This document shows positions 25,175-34,488 of a stretch of DNA of 61,315 nt, piece by piece. Origin of the DNA: an uncultured Eubacteriales bacterium (GTDB taxonomy: Bacteria; Bacillota; Clostridia; Oscillospirales; CAG-272). Every line of letters starts with the position of its first letter. The stretch's first letter is position 1. A program made the position numbers and the translations under genes. The notes below the pieces were generated by a model, which made no database searches, was not told the DNA's origin, and was given only the letters and a program-made list of their open reading frames with translations. The stretch spans positions 1 to 61,315 of the forward strand of contig CAKSAC010000011.1 of NCBI GenBank assembly GCA_934434925.1, written 5' to 3'.

Positions 25175-27618
25175 ATGCGGAAAAGGCCAACGGTGGTATC
25201 ATCCGTATTATTCTTCCTGTTTTTCTCTTTCATGATGGTTCCGGATTCCCCGGCCTCTTTGCCAATATCCATGCGGGAGCAGGCTTCGGCAATGATGCGG
25301 CGGGCGAGAGCGTCAAGGTCTTCGCCGCTGTCACCGGCCAGCAGATTCATCAGCCAGGCCGGATCCTCCCCGTCCTCGGCCAGACCGTCAGAAAGCATGA
25401 TTACTATATCCCCGGGGCAGATTTCCACATTGATTTGCTCCGCGTCCAGGTTCTTCATCAACCCGATCGGCATGGTGCGGGCGCGCACGCGAAAAATGTC
25501 GCCGCCCCGCTTGATATAAGAGGGAGCCGCCCCGCTCTTGACGAAGGTTGCACTGCCGGAAAGCAGATCGAAGGTCAGCATATCGACAGAAGCCGAACAT
25601 TCATTCTGCCGTGTGCGGATCAGGTTGTTCAGCATCCGTAAAGTCAGAGTACGGCTGTTTCCGGCGCTGAGCATTTTTTCGAGAAAGGTCACGGACAGCC
25701 CCGCTGTTCCCGCGGCATCTTCGCCGCTCCCCATTCCATCGCTGAGAATTGCGTAAAAACAATCCTCTCCCGTCTCAAAAAAGCGAATCCGGTCGCCGTT
25801 CTCTTCTGCCGAGCCGGGGAGCGCGCAGGAAGCCGTCTGTACCGCGTACCGTCTCTGCCCGCGCAGGGTCAGCACACCGCCGCGCTCCTTTGCCGTAAAT
25901 TCGGGTTCGCTCAACCGGCATCCGACCGCGCTTTCCGCCGCCGTATGCAGGCGCGCCGCTTCTTTTTGCAATACCGCCGCGTCCGCGCTCCCGGCCGCCA
26001 CACGCCGCCGTCTCTCCCCGTAAACCGCGATCTTTGCTCCGGAAAGCGGGGTGTTTTGCAATGCCTGCCGCAGACGCAGTTCGGCATCCCGGTCCTCGGC
26101 CGCCTCTTTCTCGTCATCGCGGGCGGCTTCTTCCAGAATCTTGGCCAGCATCGCATAATCAAGCGACAGAAATTCGTTCCGGTCGCCCCGGTACCGGCTC
26201 ATACCGAGATCGGCGCAGGCATCGCGTATCTCTTCCAGCATGGTATCGATCTTCGGACATCCGCTCCGGAGTTCCACCGGCAGATCCTCCCGCCCGATCA
26301 CCCCGCTGGAACGGAGTTTGTTGGCCAGCGCGTAAACGGCTTTTTCGGCCACGCGTTCCCCGCGTTCCCAGCAATAAACGCGGTTTGAACAACTGGCGCA
26401 GTGCCTGGCGCAGACCTTTTCACATTCCACAAAATATTCTGCCGCGGCCGGGCGGCGGCTCACATCGGAGAGACGGTAAAACTCCCCGGAAAGGTCGGAG
26501 AAAGCCGTACTCAGCCGTCCGAGACGGGTGCTTGTTCCCGGATCCTGACGGGCGGCCGCGCCTGTCGCTTCCAGCAGACGCAGTTCGGAAAGTTCCTGCC
26601 CTGCGGGGTCGGTCGCCGCGCGAAGACGCAAGAGGACCGGCCAGGAAAGCAGTGCCGTCACGGCGGCTTCCGGCGCCACCGAAAGGAAGCCGGAAATGCC
26701 CCCGACATACGCCGCAAAGGCCGAAGCGACCGAAGAACCGAGCAACAGCGCGTAGATCGCTCCATGCGGAAAAAGCGCGCCTGAAATCAGACCCAGGAGC
26801 GCATACCCCGGGGCATAAAGAACCCCTCCGGTCAAGCCGAGGAGCAGGCCCGCCGCCCCTGCGCGGAGAGGACCGAGCCGCCGCGCGATAAAGAAGACCG
26901 CGAAGATCAAAAAGACCGTCCGCAACTCCAATCCGAAAAGCGAAAATCCACTGAGCGCGTAACAAAAAACAAACAGGAGCGAAAGGACCGACAAAGAGGC
27001 CAGCAGCGGCGACGTACGGCGCAAAAGTTTCCCTCCCCGTTCGGGAACCGTCGAAAAGAAATCCTGCACCCGGACGCGGGTCTCGTAAATTCCGGAAAAC
27101 AAGAACGAAAGAAGCGGCGGGGCAAGCAGGGCGGCCGCCGCAAAAAGGAGCGTATAGGTTTCGACCCCCGCCACAGCGACTTCATAAACCGCCAGCCCCA
27201 GTCCGACAAGGCAGGCGGCGCTGACCCGCAATTCAGGCGCTTCGGAAAAAAGGGTCGCTGTTTTCGGGATTATCCATCTTTTTTCAAAAGGCATGGAAAA
27301 AAAGAGCCGGAGCGTGAAAAGAAGCAACAGCGCGAGCAGATAGACCGGCGCGGCGCGACCGAGCGTTCCCATCCCGAAAGCCGCCCCGAGGAAAACCGGA
27401 ACCGCTCTGCGGCGATGCGCCGCACAATAGGCGAGCGCGAAAGGGTAGACCCCAAACGCAAAGTGCGTGACGGCAAACAGATAGGAAACCCCGAACGCCC
27501 CGGCGTCAATCAGAATCTCGGCTCCCGGGTTCCGCCCGGTCTCGCATAATTCGGGGAAGAGTTGCCGTCGCCATCCTCCCCCTGTGGTTCTTCGGGTTTT
27601 TGTCAGTTCCGCTTCCAT
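25150..27618 (-). CDS. spoIIE: Stage II sporulation protein E (SpoIIE)
   Basis: Membrane PP2C phosphatase that dephosphorylates SpoIIAA and so switches on sigma-F in the forespore. 822 aa, close to the 827 of Bacillus subtilis. About ten hydrophobic helices lie in residues 35-330. A central region carries a cysteine cluster (ECEKVCARHCASCSNRVYC). The PP2C domain has ILSDGMGSGEDA (about 625) and IVIMLSDGLAEDGED. GGAGG is upstream of the ATG at 27618; 80 more codons are open upstream but cross the promoter. The last codons lie in a 55-bp repeat, so the C-terminus FRILPLENAR may have been reshaped by duplication. Confidence 0.96.
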   Translation of the reverse strand: MEAELTKTRRTTGGGWRRQLFPELCETGRNPGAEILIDAGAFGVSYLFAVTHFAFGVYPFALAYCAAHRRRAVPVFLGAAFGMGTLGRAAPVYLLALLLLFTLRLFFSMPFEKRWIIPKTATLFSEAPELRVSAACLVGLGLAVYEVAVAGVETYTLLFAAAALLAPPLLSFLFSGIYETRVRVQDFFSTVPERGGKLLRRTSPLLASLSVLSLLFVFCYALSGFSLFGLELRTVFLIFAVFFIARRLGPLRAGAAGLLLGLTGGVLYAPGYALLGLISGALFPHGAIYALLLGSSVASAFAAYVGGISGFLSVAPEAAVTALLSWPVLLRLRAATDPAGQELSELRLLEATGAAARQDPGTSTRLGRLSTAFSDLSGEFYRLSDVSRRPAAAEYFVECEKVCARHCASCSNRVYCWERGERVAEKAVYALANKLRSSGVIGREDLPVELRSGCPKIDTMLEEIRDACADLGMSRYRGDRNEFLSLDYAMLAKILEEAARDDEKEAAEDRDAELRLRQALQNTPLSGAKIAVYGERRRRVAAGSADAAVLQKEAARLHTAAESAVGCRLSEPEFTAKERGGVLTLRGQRRYAVQTASCALPGSAEENGDRIRFFETGEDCFYAILSDGMGSGEDAAGTAGLSVTFLEKMLSAGNSRTLTLRMLNNLIRTRQNECSASVDMLTFDLLSGSATFVKSGAAPSYIKRGGDIFRVRARTMPIGLMKNLDAEQINVEICPGDIVIMLSDGLAEDGEDPAWLMNLLAGDSGEDLDALARRIIAEACSRMDIGKEAGESGTIMKEKNRKNNTDDTTVGLFRILPLENAR

Positions 27619-27709
27619 TCTTTTTCCTCCGTTTTCTGTCTTTTTTTGTGTCTGTTTCGCGGTTCCGCCTTCGGCGCGCGGGATTTGTTTCTCCGCGCCG
27701 TTTTTTCTT

Positions 27710-27742
27710 ATTGTACCGCCCCGCGCACGTGGAACCTGTCGC
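27710..27742 (-). promoter_or_regulatory. Possible Spo0A-type promoter of spoIIE
   Basis: Minus strand: GCGACA, 21-bp spacer, TACAAT. Spo0A-activated sigma-A promoters of this class (spoIIE, spoIIG in Bacillus) have such long spacing, with a 0A box over the -35; AGCGACA here matches TTCGACA at five of seven positions. Suggestive only. Confidence 0.35.
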
Positions 27743-27852
27743 TTTCCCGGGGAGAAAGAAAATTTTTTATGACGGCCGCCCGCAAAAAAAGACGAACCGG
27801 GAAAAAGCGCGGAAAAGCCACGCAAAAAAACGCGAGAAAAGAAAAAGCCGCC

Positions 27853-27881
27853 TTGCAAAACGCCGCGTCCTGTGTTACAAT
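27853..27881 (+). promoter_or_regulatory. Sigma-A promoter of the lipoprotein-alr-truB-addA operon
   Basis: TTGCAA, 17-bp spacer, TACAAT. The leader of about 110 nt contains a CCCGGC-GACCG-GCCGGG hairpin near 27950 with only a short T stretch. Confidence 0.7.
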
Positions 27882-27999
27882 GTCTTTGAAGAAATCCTGC
27901 GCCGGCACTTCTGAACCGGCTCTTTCTTTCATATAGTAACGGTAAAGTACCCCGGCGACCGGCCGGGTTTCGGGTTATTCCGGAAGGAGCCGTTCCGTT

Positions 28000-28485
28000 A
28001 TGAAAAAAAAGATTTTCTTTCTCCCCTGCTTTTTTCTTCTCCTGTCTCTTTTTCTCCCGGGCTGCCGGCGGGGGCCTGCCGTTTCTTTTCCGTCCGAGAC
28101 GGCCTTTTTCGCAGAAGCGATTCTATCCGATACGCCCGTCCGGGCGGAAGTACGTCTTTCTGCTTCCGGTGGGAGTCGCTTCGTCATCCTGTACCCTGCG
28201 TCTCTTGCCGGCACGGCTTTTATCCGGCGTGAAGACGGCCGGGTCTTTGCCGAGAGAGACGGGCAGATTGTTCCGCTTCCCGGAGGGCATCCCTTCTTTT
28301 CGTCGGCGGATTGCTTCATGGGTGCCGCAGGCGGCTCTCTTTCTCCCGTTCGGAACGAAGACGGGTGGCTCCTGCGGGGAGAAACGCCAGAGGGAGATTG
28401 CTGCGCCCGCTTTTCGTCGTCCGGCGAACTTCTCGGGTTTTCCGGTCCCGGCTTTTCTCTCACGGTCAAGGAGCGTCTGCCGTGA
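28000..28485 (+). CDS. Small predicted lipoprotein
   Basis: 161 aa. The N-terminus is a clear lipoprotein signal (KKKIFFLPCFFLLL, lipobox LPGC with Cys22). The rest is a short beta-rich domain without a family I recognise. It resembles clostridial small lipoproteins often placed before alr. AAGGAG lies ten bases before the ATG. The stop codon overlaps the GTG start of alr (GTGA), so the two are translationally coupled. Confidence 0.8.
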   Translation: MKKKIFFLPCFFLLLSLFLPGCRRGPAVSFPSETAFFAEAILSDTPVRAEVRLSASGGSRFVILYPASLAGTAFIRREDGRVFAERDGQIVPLPGGHPFFSSADCFMGAAGGSLSPVRNEDGWLLRGETPEGDCCARFSSSGELLGFSGPGFSLTVKERLP

Positions 28486-29630
28486 CCGCGCGCGCCGTGC
28501 TGACAATCAACCTCGCCGCCCTGCAAAATAACTATCGCCTGCTTGTATCGGCGCTCCGGGCCCGGGGCAACCCGCGCGCCGGGTTGATAGCCGTATTGAA
28601 AGCCGATGCCTACGGACACGGAGCCACCGCCTGCGGAGCCGCTCTCTATGCGGCCGGCGCGCGCTCTTTTGCCGTCTCTTCCCTCGGGGAAGCCGAAGAA
28701 TTGCGCCCCTTTATGCCGGACGCCGATATTCTGATTCTCGGTTATGTTCCCCCGCAGGACGCACTCGAAGCGGCCGAAGGCGGTTTTTCACTGAGCGTTC
28801 CTTCTTTCCGCTATGCCGTGGCGCTTTCACAGCAGACAGGCGGACGGCCGCTTTCCGTACAGATCAAACTGAACACCGGCATGAACCGCACGGGGTTTCC
28901 CCTGACGGGCGGCGCTCTTTCCTCCACTCTTTCCGAGATCGCCTCCATCACGGCTCTTTCCGGGCTTCGCCTCACCGGTATCTACTCGCATTTTGCCACA
29001 GCCGACGATATGCGCGACCCTCTGTATGCCGAGCAGCTTTTCCGCTTTCGCGCGGCGCTTTCCCTTCTTTCCCGGCGCGGAATCCGGGCTTCCCCGCACA
29101 TCGGTGCCTCGGCCTCTCTTTTGCGGGATGGGGGCGGCGGGTTCCCGCTCTGCCGGGCGGGGCTTTCTCTCTTCGGTTATCCGGCGTCCGACGGCGCTTG
29201 CCTTGCCGGGCTTGCTCCGGTGGCCGTGCTGGACGCTTCTCTGATCCAGTCTTTCTCCCTGCCGGCCGGTGAACGCGTGGGCTACGGCGGTCTTTTTTCT
29301 TCCGACAAACCGGAACGGGTGGGGATCTTCTCCCTCGGCTATGCGGACGGCCTGCCCCGTGCGGCGAGCGGAGCCTTTGTGTACGCCGGGGAGCGGCCCT
29401 TACAGATCGTCGGGCGTATCTCGATGGACAGCGCCGCCTGCCTTCTTTCCGGCCTGCCGGACGGGGTATCGCCCTCCTCTGTCCGTATCTTCGGCAAAGA
29501 ACCGGGGGAACTCTTCTCTCTTGCCGCGCATTGCGGCACCATTTCTTATGAAATCCTTGCAAAACTCGGAAAACGAATATACAGGAAGTACATCTATGGA
29601 AAAAGCACCGAACGGCCTCTTTCTCCTTGA
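28482..29630 (+). CDS. alr: Alanine racemase
   Basis: PLP enzyme making D-alanine for peptidoglycan. 382 aa, normal length. The PLP lysine is Lys40 in VLKADAYGHG; the opposite catalytic tyrosine is in VGYGGLF; the C-terminal domain has GRISMDS. The start is GTG 28482, with AAGGAG eight bases upstream and agreement with the family start; the open frame running back to 28311 is a shadow of the lipoprotein gene. Its end overlaps truB by 35 bp. Confidence 0.96.
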   Translation: MTARAVLTINLAALQNNYRLLVSALRARGNPRAGLIAVLKADAYGHGATACGAALYAAGARSFAVSSLGEAEELRPFMPDADILILGYVPPQDALEAAEGGFSLSVPSFRYAVALSQQTGGRPLSVQIKLNTGMNRTGFPLTGGALSSTLSEIASITALSGLRLTGIYSHFATADDMRDPLYAEQLFRFRAALSLLSRRGIRASPHIGASASLLRDGGGGFPLCRAGLSLFGYPASDGACLAGLAPVAVLDASLIQSFSLPAGERVGYGGLFSSDKPERVGIFSLGYADGLPRAASGAFVYAGERPLQIVGRISMDSAACLLSGLPDGVSPSSVRIFGKEPGELFSLAAHCGTISYEILAKLGKRIYRKYIYGKSTERPLSP

Positions 29631-30495
29631 CAAAGAGGCCGGCATGACCTCCCAAACCGCCGTCACCCGGGTAAAACATCTCTTCGGCGCGGAAAAAGCA
29701 GGACACACCGGCACGCTCGACCCTGACGCGACCGGGGTCTTGCCGATTCTTATCGGGCGGGCGGTCAAAGCCAGCGAATTTCTCCTCGGGAAGGACAAGC
29801 AGTACCGGGCCGTTATGCGCCTCGGGCTGACCAGCGATACCGAGGATATCGGCGGGCGGATCCTCAGCCGTCACGAAGGGGCGTTCCCGTCGGCCGCCGA
29901 TGTCATGGCCGCGGCCGATACTTTCTGCGGAGAGATCCGCCAGATTCCGCCGATGTACAGCGCCCTCAAACGCGGCGGGCAGAAGCTGGTAGATCTGGCG
30001 CGCCGCGGTATCACGGTGGAACGCGAGCCGCGCAGCGTTACCATCCGCCGGCTCATCGTCACACCGATCAGCGAAACCGATTATACGTTGGAGGTTTCCT
30101 GCTCGGGCGGAACCTATATCCGCACACTCTGCGCATCGATCGGCGAACGCCTCGGCACCGGGGCGGTCATGGCCTCTCTCTGCCGTACCGGGGCCGCCGG
30201 TTTTCTTCTCCGGGATGCCGTCACCCTCTCCTCCCTTGCGTCTTTGCCGGAAGAAGACCGCCTCTCTCTCCTTTTGCCGGTCGAACGCCTCTTTGAAACC
30301 TTGCCTGCCGTTTTCCTTTCCCCCTTCTTTTCTCACCTTGCTCACAGCGGCTGTGAACTCTATCTGAAAAAGATTGGTTTGCAAGCGCCGATCGGTACGC
30401 GTCTCCGGCTCTGTGATGAAAACGGCTTTTTCGCCGTCGGGGAAGTGCGCGACTATCCGGACGGCCCCGCCGTCAAATCCATCCGCCAGTTTTGA
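29596..30495 (+). CDS. truB: tRNA pseudouridine-55 synthase
   Basis: Makes the T-loop pseudouridine at position 55 of tRNAs. 299 aa with catalytic Asp42 in GHTGTLDPDATGVLPI and a C-terminal PUA-like tail. The ATG at 29596 lies inside the end of alr and has AGGA upstream. In many genomes truB sits in the infB-rbfA cluster; here it is paired with alr and addA. Confidence 0.96.
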   Translation: MEKAPNGLFLLDKEAGMTSQTAVTRVKHLFGAEKAGHTGTLDPDATGVLPILIGRAVKASEFLLGKDKQYRAVMRLGLTSDTEDIGGRILSRHEGAFPSAADVMAAADTFCGEIRQIPPMYSALKRGGQKLVDLARRGITVEREPRSVTIRRLIVTPISETDYTLEVSCSGGTYIRTLCASIGERLGTGAVMASLCRTGAAGFLLRDAVTLSSLASLPEEDRLSLLLPVERLFETLPAVFLSPFFSHLAHSGCELYLKKIGLQAPIGTRLRLCDENGFFAVGEVRDYPDGPAVKSIRQF

Positions 30496-30534
30496 ATGGT
30501 TTTGTTTACAAAAACGCGATGAAAGGAGATATGT

Positions 30535-33500
30535 ATGGCCGTTTCCTGGACGAAGGCGCAATCTGACGCCATCACAACCCGAGACCGCACATTGCTGGTA
30601 AGCGCGGCGGCCGGTTCCGGAAAGACCGCTGCCCTCACGGAACGGATTCTGTCCTCTCTGCTTGACCCCGTTCACCCGGCCGATCTCTCCCGGATTCTGG
30701 TCGTCACCTTTACCGAAGCCTCGGCCGCCGATGTGCGCGCCAAAATCGCTTCCGCCCTGCGCCGAGAGAGTGCCGCTCACCCGGAAAACCACCGCCTCAG
30801 CGAAGCTCTTTTGCTGGTTCCCTCGGCTTCTTTCTGCACCATCGATTCCCTCTGCAACAAACTGGTGCGCCGCCACGCGGAAGAGGCCGGCGTTTCCCCC
30901 TCCTACCGGATTGCCGACCCGACCGAAGGAGAGTTGCTGGCGGCCGCCCTGATGGAAGAACTGATTGAAGACTGCTATGCCGGGAAAGTGCCGAAAGTCG
31001 GGTCGGCGGCCGCGTTTGCCGCGTTTGCCGATTCTCTCTTCCCGCCGAAGTCCGAAAACAATATGGGCGCTCTCTTCCTTTCTCTTTTCCGCCGTCTGGA
31101 AAGTCTCCCGGAAGGGATTGGTTGTCTTTCCGCGTCCGGCGATGCGTGGCAAAAAGCCTCGGCTCTCCCCTTTTACGATACCCCGGTCGGGCAGGCGGTC
31201 TTTCTGCATGTTACCCGTCTGCTTTCCGAAAAGGCCGAACAATTTCTGTCCGCGCTGAAATCCTACGTCCTCCCCGGAGATATTTCCGGCCCCGAAGTCC
31301 TTCCGCAAGAGGCCGGCCCGGCCGAAGACCGGTTGCCCCCGTCCCTCTCCCCGAAAGCCCTGACCGCTCTCCGGAACCGGCGCGCGTTTTTTGCCGAAGA
31401 AGCCGGGTTTCTCTCTTCGGCCGCCGCCGCCCGTACCCCGGAAGAACTGGCGCGCCTTCTCCGGGAGTTCTCCCCTACGTCGCTTCCCTCTTTGTCGTCC
31501 GAACTCTCCGAACAAATCCCGGGAGACAGCCGCTGTAAAGAGTTACACGCGACGTTGAAAAAAACCGTTTCCGGCCTTTCGGATCGCTTTTTTTCCTGCC
31601 GGGAAGAAGAGCTTGCCTCGCTCGGGCGCGCTCATAGGGAGCTGAATGCCTTCCTCTCTTCTTTTCTTTCGGTCTTCTCGGAACGCTTCTCCGAGCAGAA
31701 GAAGGTCCGGGGCATCCTGGAATTTTCCGACCTGGAACGCATAACCCTTTGTCTTTTACTCACACCGGACAAAAACCCGACCCCGCTGGCTCTTTCTCTC
31801 CGGAAGGAACTGGATGCCGTGTATATCGACGAATTTCAAGACGTGAACGCCCTGCAATACGCGATTTTTTCTGCCCTCTCGCCCGAAGACCGCTTGTTTA
31901 TGGTCGGGGATGTGAAACAAAGCATTTACTCTTTCCGCCATGCCGATCCGCGCATTTTTTCCCGTCTGCGGCAATCGTACCCGCCGCTGAACCGCTCGGA
32001 TTCCGGGCCGGCCTCTCTCTTCTTTTCGGAAAATTTCCGCTGTGACCGCGCGATTGTCAACTATGTCAATACAGTCACCGGCTCTCTTTTCCGCAAGATC
32101 GGAGATGTGGTCCTTTATACGGATGAAGATGATCTTCGCTTTTCCAAGACCGCCGAGCAAGGGAATTTTCCGGTCCGTACGCTTCTCTTCCAAAGAGCTT
32201 CCGCGAATATCCCCGAAGAGGATGACGAAGAGGAAGATTCCAAAGAAAATATCGCGCCGGGAGAAGCCGAATGGGTGGCGGACGAGATTATGCGCTTGCT
32301 GAACGGGGAAAAACGGGCGAACGGCGAACCGATACGCCCCGGAGATATCGCCCTCCTCTTCCGCTCCAAGCCCTCGATGCGCGCCTTTGAAAAGATTCTT
32401 TCCGAGCGCATCCCCACGGTTTCGCAGGAAAGCTCCGACTTCTTTCAGAATCCCGAGGTCCTGCTTGCCCTATCTCTCCTGAACACCGTCGATAATCCCC
32501 GCCGGGATGTGCATCTGGCCGCCGTTCTCCGTTCGCCGGTCTTCGGCGTGAATCTTGAAGAGCTGATTTTTCTGCGGCGGTCTTTCCCCGATGTCTGTCT
32601 CTTTGATTCCCTGCAATCCGCTGTTTCGGCCGGGCAATTTGAAAAAGGAAAACTCTTTCTCGACATGCTTGCCCGCTGGCGGCACCAGGCCGAAGGAGAA
32701 CCGGTCGGCGACCTTCTGCTTTCCATCCTGCGCGACTGCGGTCTGCTCTGCCTGTACGGAGACGGGAGCGAAGAGGGGCATAAGAGTCTCCTTCTCCTTT
32801 ACAACTATGCCCGTACCTTTGAGTCCTCTTCTTACCGCGGCCTGTATAACTTCATTTCTTACATCAGCCGGGTCGTCAATTCGGGATATACGATCGTTCC
32901 TCCCCGTCCGGTTTCCGGGAAGATCGACGCTGTTCGCCTGATGACGATACATGCGTCCAAGGGGCTGGAATTCCCGGTCTGTTTTCTCTGCGATGTCGGC
33001 CACAGTTTCAACCGGAAGGACGCCTCTCTCCCTCTTCTTTTTTCTGACGAATACGGCCTTTCGATGCGCTTCTCACAAGGAGACGGCTCCGCCCGCGCCG
33101 AAAACCCGGTCTACTCCCTTCTCTCCGAAAAGACCCTCGAAAAGGCCGCGGAGGAAGAACTGCGGATTCTCTATGTTGCCCTGACCCGCGCCCGCGAACG
33201 GCTTTATGTCACCGGCAGTCACCGCAACCCGGAAAAGCTGATGGAAACCAGTGCCTTCGGGCTTGAGAATTTCGGTCGGAAGGAACTTTTATCCGCGACC
33301 GGCTGGCTTCCCTGGATTACGGCCGCTCTCCGGGGGGATCGCTCCGCCATCACGCTGGTTCAATCCTCGGGCGAAGACTACCGGCTCCCGGCGAAAACAG
33401 AGAACGCCTGCGCCCCCTTCGCCCGCCGCGGCTCCGAAGACTTTTCCGCGCCGCAGGCAAATCCCCCGCAGGAAAATATGCCGGGAAACATGCCGGAAAA

Positions 33501-34431
33501 TACCCCGCAGGAAACTATGCCGGAGGAAGAACGCCTGCGCCGCCTTTTTCTCTCGCGTTTTTCGTTCCGTTATCCTGCGGAGGCGCTCGTATCCCTGCCC
33601 GAAAAACTGTCTGTCTCCCGTCTTTTTCCCGCACTGCTGGACCGGACCGAGGAAGAAACGCCCCTCTTTCCCGGCAAAGACAATGCCGAAGGCCCCGGCG
33701 GGATTTTCCGCGCGCCGGAAAAGCGCCCCGGGGAGAGTTCCGGCAACATGTCCGGCGCGACCGATGAATCCTTCCATCCTCTCAAAGAGCTGCACGGACA
33801 AAAAGACGGCAATCTTTCGCCCATCACCCCCTATGTGCCTTCCTTTATTTCTCCCCGCGCAGAAGACGAAGCCGCCCTGCGCGGCACCGCCACCCATCTC
33901 TTTTTACAATTCTGCGACTTTGAAAATCTCGCGGCCGCAGGACCGGCGGCTGAGCTGGAACGTCTCCGCGCCAAGGCTTTTCTTTCCGAAGAAGAAGCCG
34001 CCCGGGTGCGGCTTGACGAGATCTCTCTGTTTTGCCGTTCCGCTTTGTTTGCAAGAATGCAGAAAGCCGCGCGGGTACGGCGGGAACTGCGCTTTCATGT
34101 CTTTTTACCGGCCGCCGCCTTCACAACTGACGAAGAACGCCGCGCCGCCCTCGCCGGAGAAAAAATCCTTGTGCAGGGAGTCATTGACTGCATTCTGGAA
34201 GAGCCGGGGGGCGCGCCGGTTCTCGTGGATTACAAAACCGACCGCCTCACGGGTGAAATGCTCCGCGACCGCGCCGCCGCATGCGCTTTTCTCTCCGCCC
34301 GACACCGGGAACAGCTTTCCTATTACGCCGCCGCCGTGGAACAGATGTACGGCACCCCGCCCGGCGAAACGCTTCTCTATTCTCTCCCCCTCGGCGACAC
34401 CGTCACGCCCGATCTTCTTTCTCTTTCCTGA
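30535..34431 (+). CDS. addA: ATP-dependent helicase/nuclease subunit A (AddA)
   Basis: The RecB-like half of AddAB, which resects DNA double-strand breaks. 1298 aa: Walker A AAAGSGKT (Lys30), helicase motif II DEFQD (about 432), motif III VGDVKQSIYSFRHADP, later helicase motifs (TIHASKGLEFPV) and a C-terminal RecB-like nuclease (RGTATHLFL; LVDYKTD near 1230). Residues about 975-1000 are a Pro/Glu/Met/Asn-rich insertion (ENMPGNMPENTP), explaining the extra 60 residues relative to Bacillus. AAGGAG precedes the ATG at 30535. addB is not adjacent. Confidence 0.97.
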   Translation: MAVSWTKAQSDAITTRDRTLLVSAAAGSGKTAALTERILSSLLDPVHPADLSRILVVTFTEASAADVRAKIASALRRESAAHPENHRLSEALLLVPSASFCTIDSLCNKLVRRHAEEAGVSPSYRIADPTEGELLAAALMEELIEDCYAGKVPKVGSAAAFAAFADSLFPPKSENNMGALFLSLFRRLESLPEGIGCLSASGDAWQKASALPFYDTPVGQAVFLHVTRLLSEKAEQFLSALKSYVLPGDISGPEVLPQEAGPAEDRLPPSLSPKALTALRNRRAFFAEEAGFLSSAAAARTPEELARLLREFSPTSLPSLSSELSEQIPGDSRCKELHATLKKTVSGLSDRFFSCREEELASLGRAHRELNAFLSSFLSVFSERFSEQKKVRGILEFSDLERITLCLLLTPDKNPTPLALSLRKELDAVYIDEFQDVNALQYAIFSALSPEDRLFMVGDVKQSIYSFRHADPRIFSRLRQSYPPLNRSDSGPASLFFSENFRCDRAIVNYVNTVTGSLFRKIGDVVLYTDEDDLRFSKTAEQGNFPVRTLLFQRASANIPEEDDEEEDSKENIAPGEAEWVADEIMRLLNGEKRANGEPIRPGDIALLFRSKPSMRAFEKILSERIPTVSQESSDFFQNPEVLLALSLLNTVDNPRRDVHLAAVLRSPVFGVNLEELIFLRRSFPDVCLFDSLQSAVSAGQFEKGKLFLDMLARWRHQAEGEPVGDLLLSILRDCGLLCLYGDGSEEGHKSLLLLYNYARTFESSSYRGLYNFISYISRVVNSGYTIVPPRPVSGKIDAVRLMTIHASKGLEFPVCFLCDVGHSFNRKDASLPLLFSDEYGLSMRFSQGDGSARAENPVYSLLSEKTLEKAAEEELRILYVALTRARERLYVTGSHRNPEKLMETSAFGLENFGRKELLSATGWLPWITAALRGDRSAITLVQSSGEDYRLPAKTENACAPFARRGSEDFSAPQANPPQENMPGNMPENTPQETMPEEERLRRLFLSRFSFRYPAEALVSLPEKLSVSRLFPALLDRTEEETPLFPGKDNAEGPGGIFRAPEKRPGESSGNMSGATDESFHPLKELHGQKDGNLSPITPYVPSFISPRAEDEAALRGTATHLFLQFCDFENLAAAGPAAELERLRAKAFLSEEEAARVRLDEISLFCRSALFARMQKAARVRRELRFHVFLPAAAFTTDEERRAALAGEKILVQGVIDCILEEPGGAPVLVDYKTDRLTGEMLRDRAAACAFLSARHREQLSYYAAAVEQMYGTPPGETLLYSLPLGDTVTPDLLSLS

Positions 34432-34488
34432 GCGCGATCTCGAACAAAAAGTAAAGAAAACTTTGCATATAAGCAAAAAGGAGCCTCT

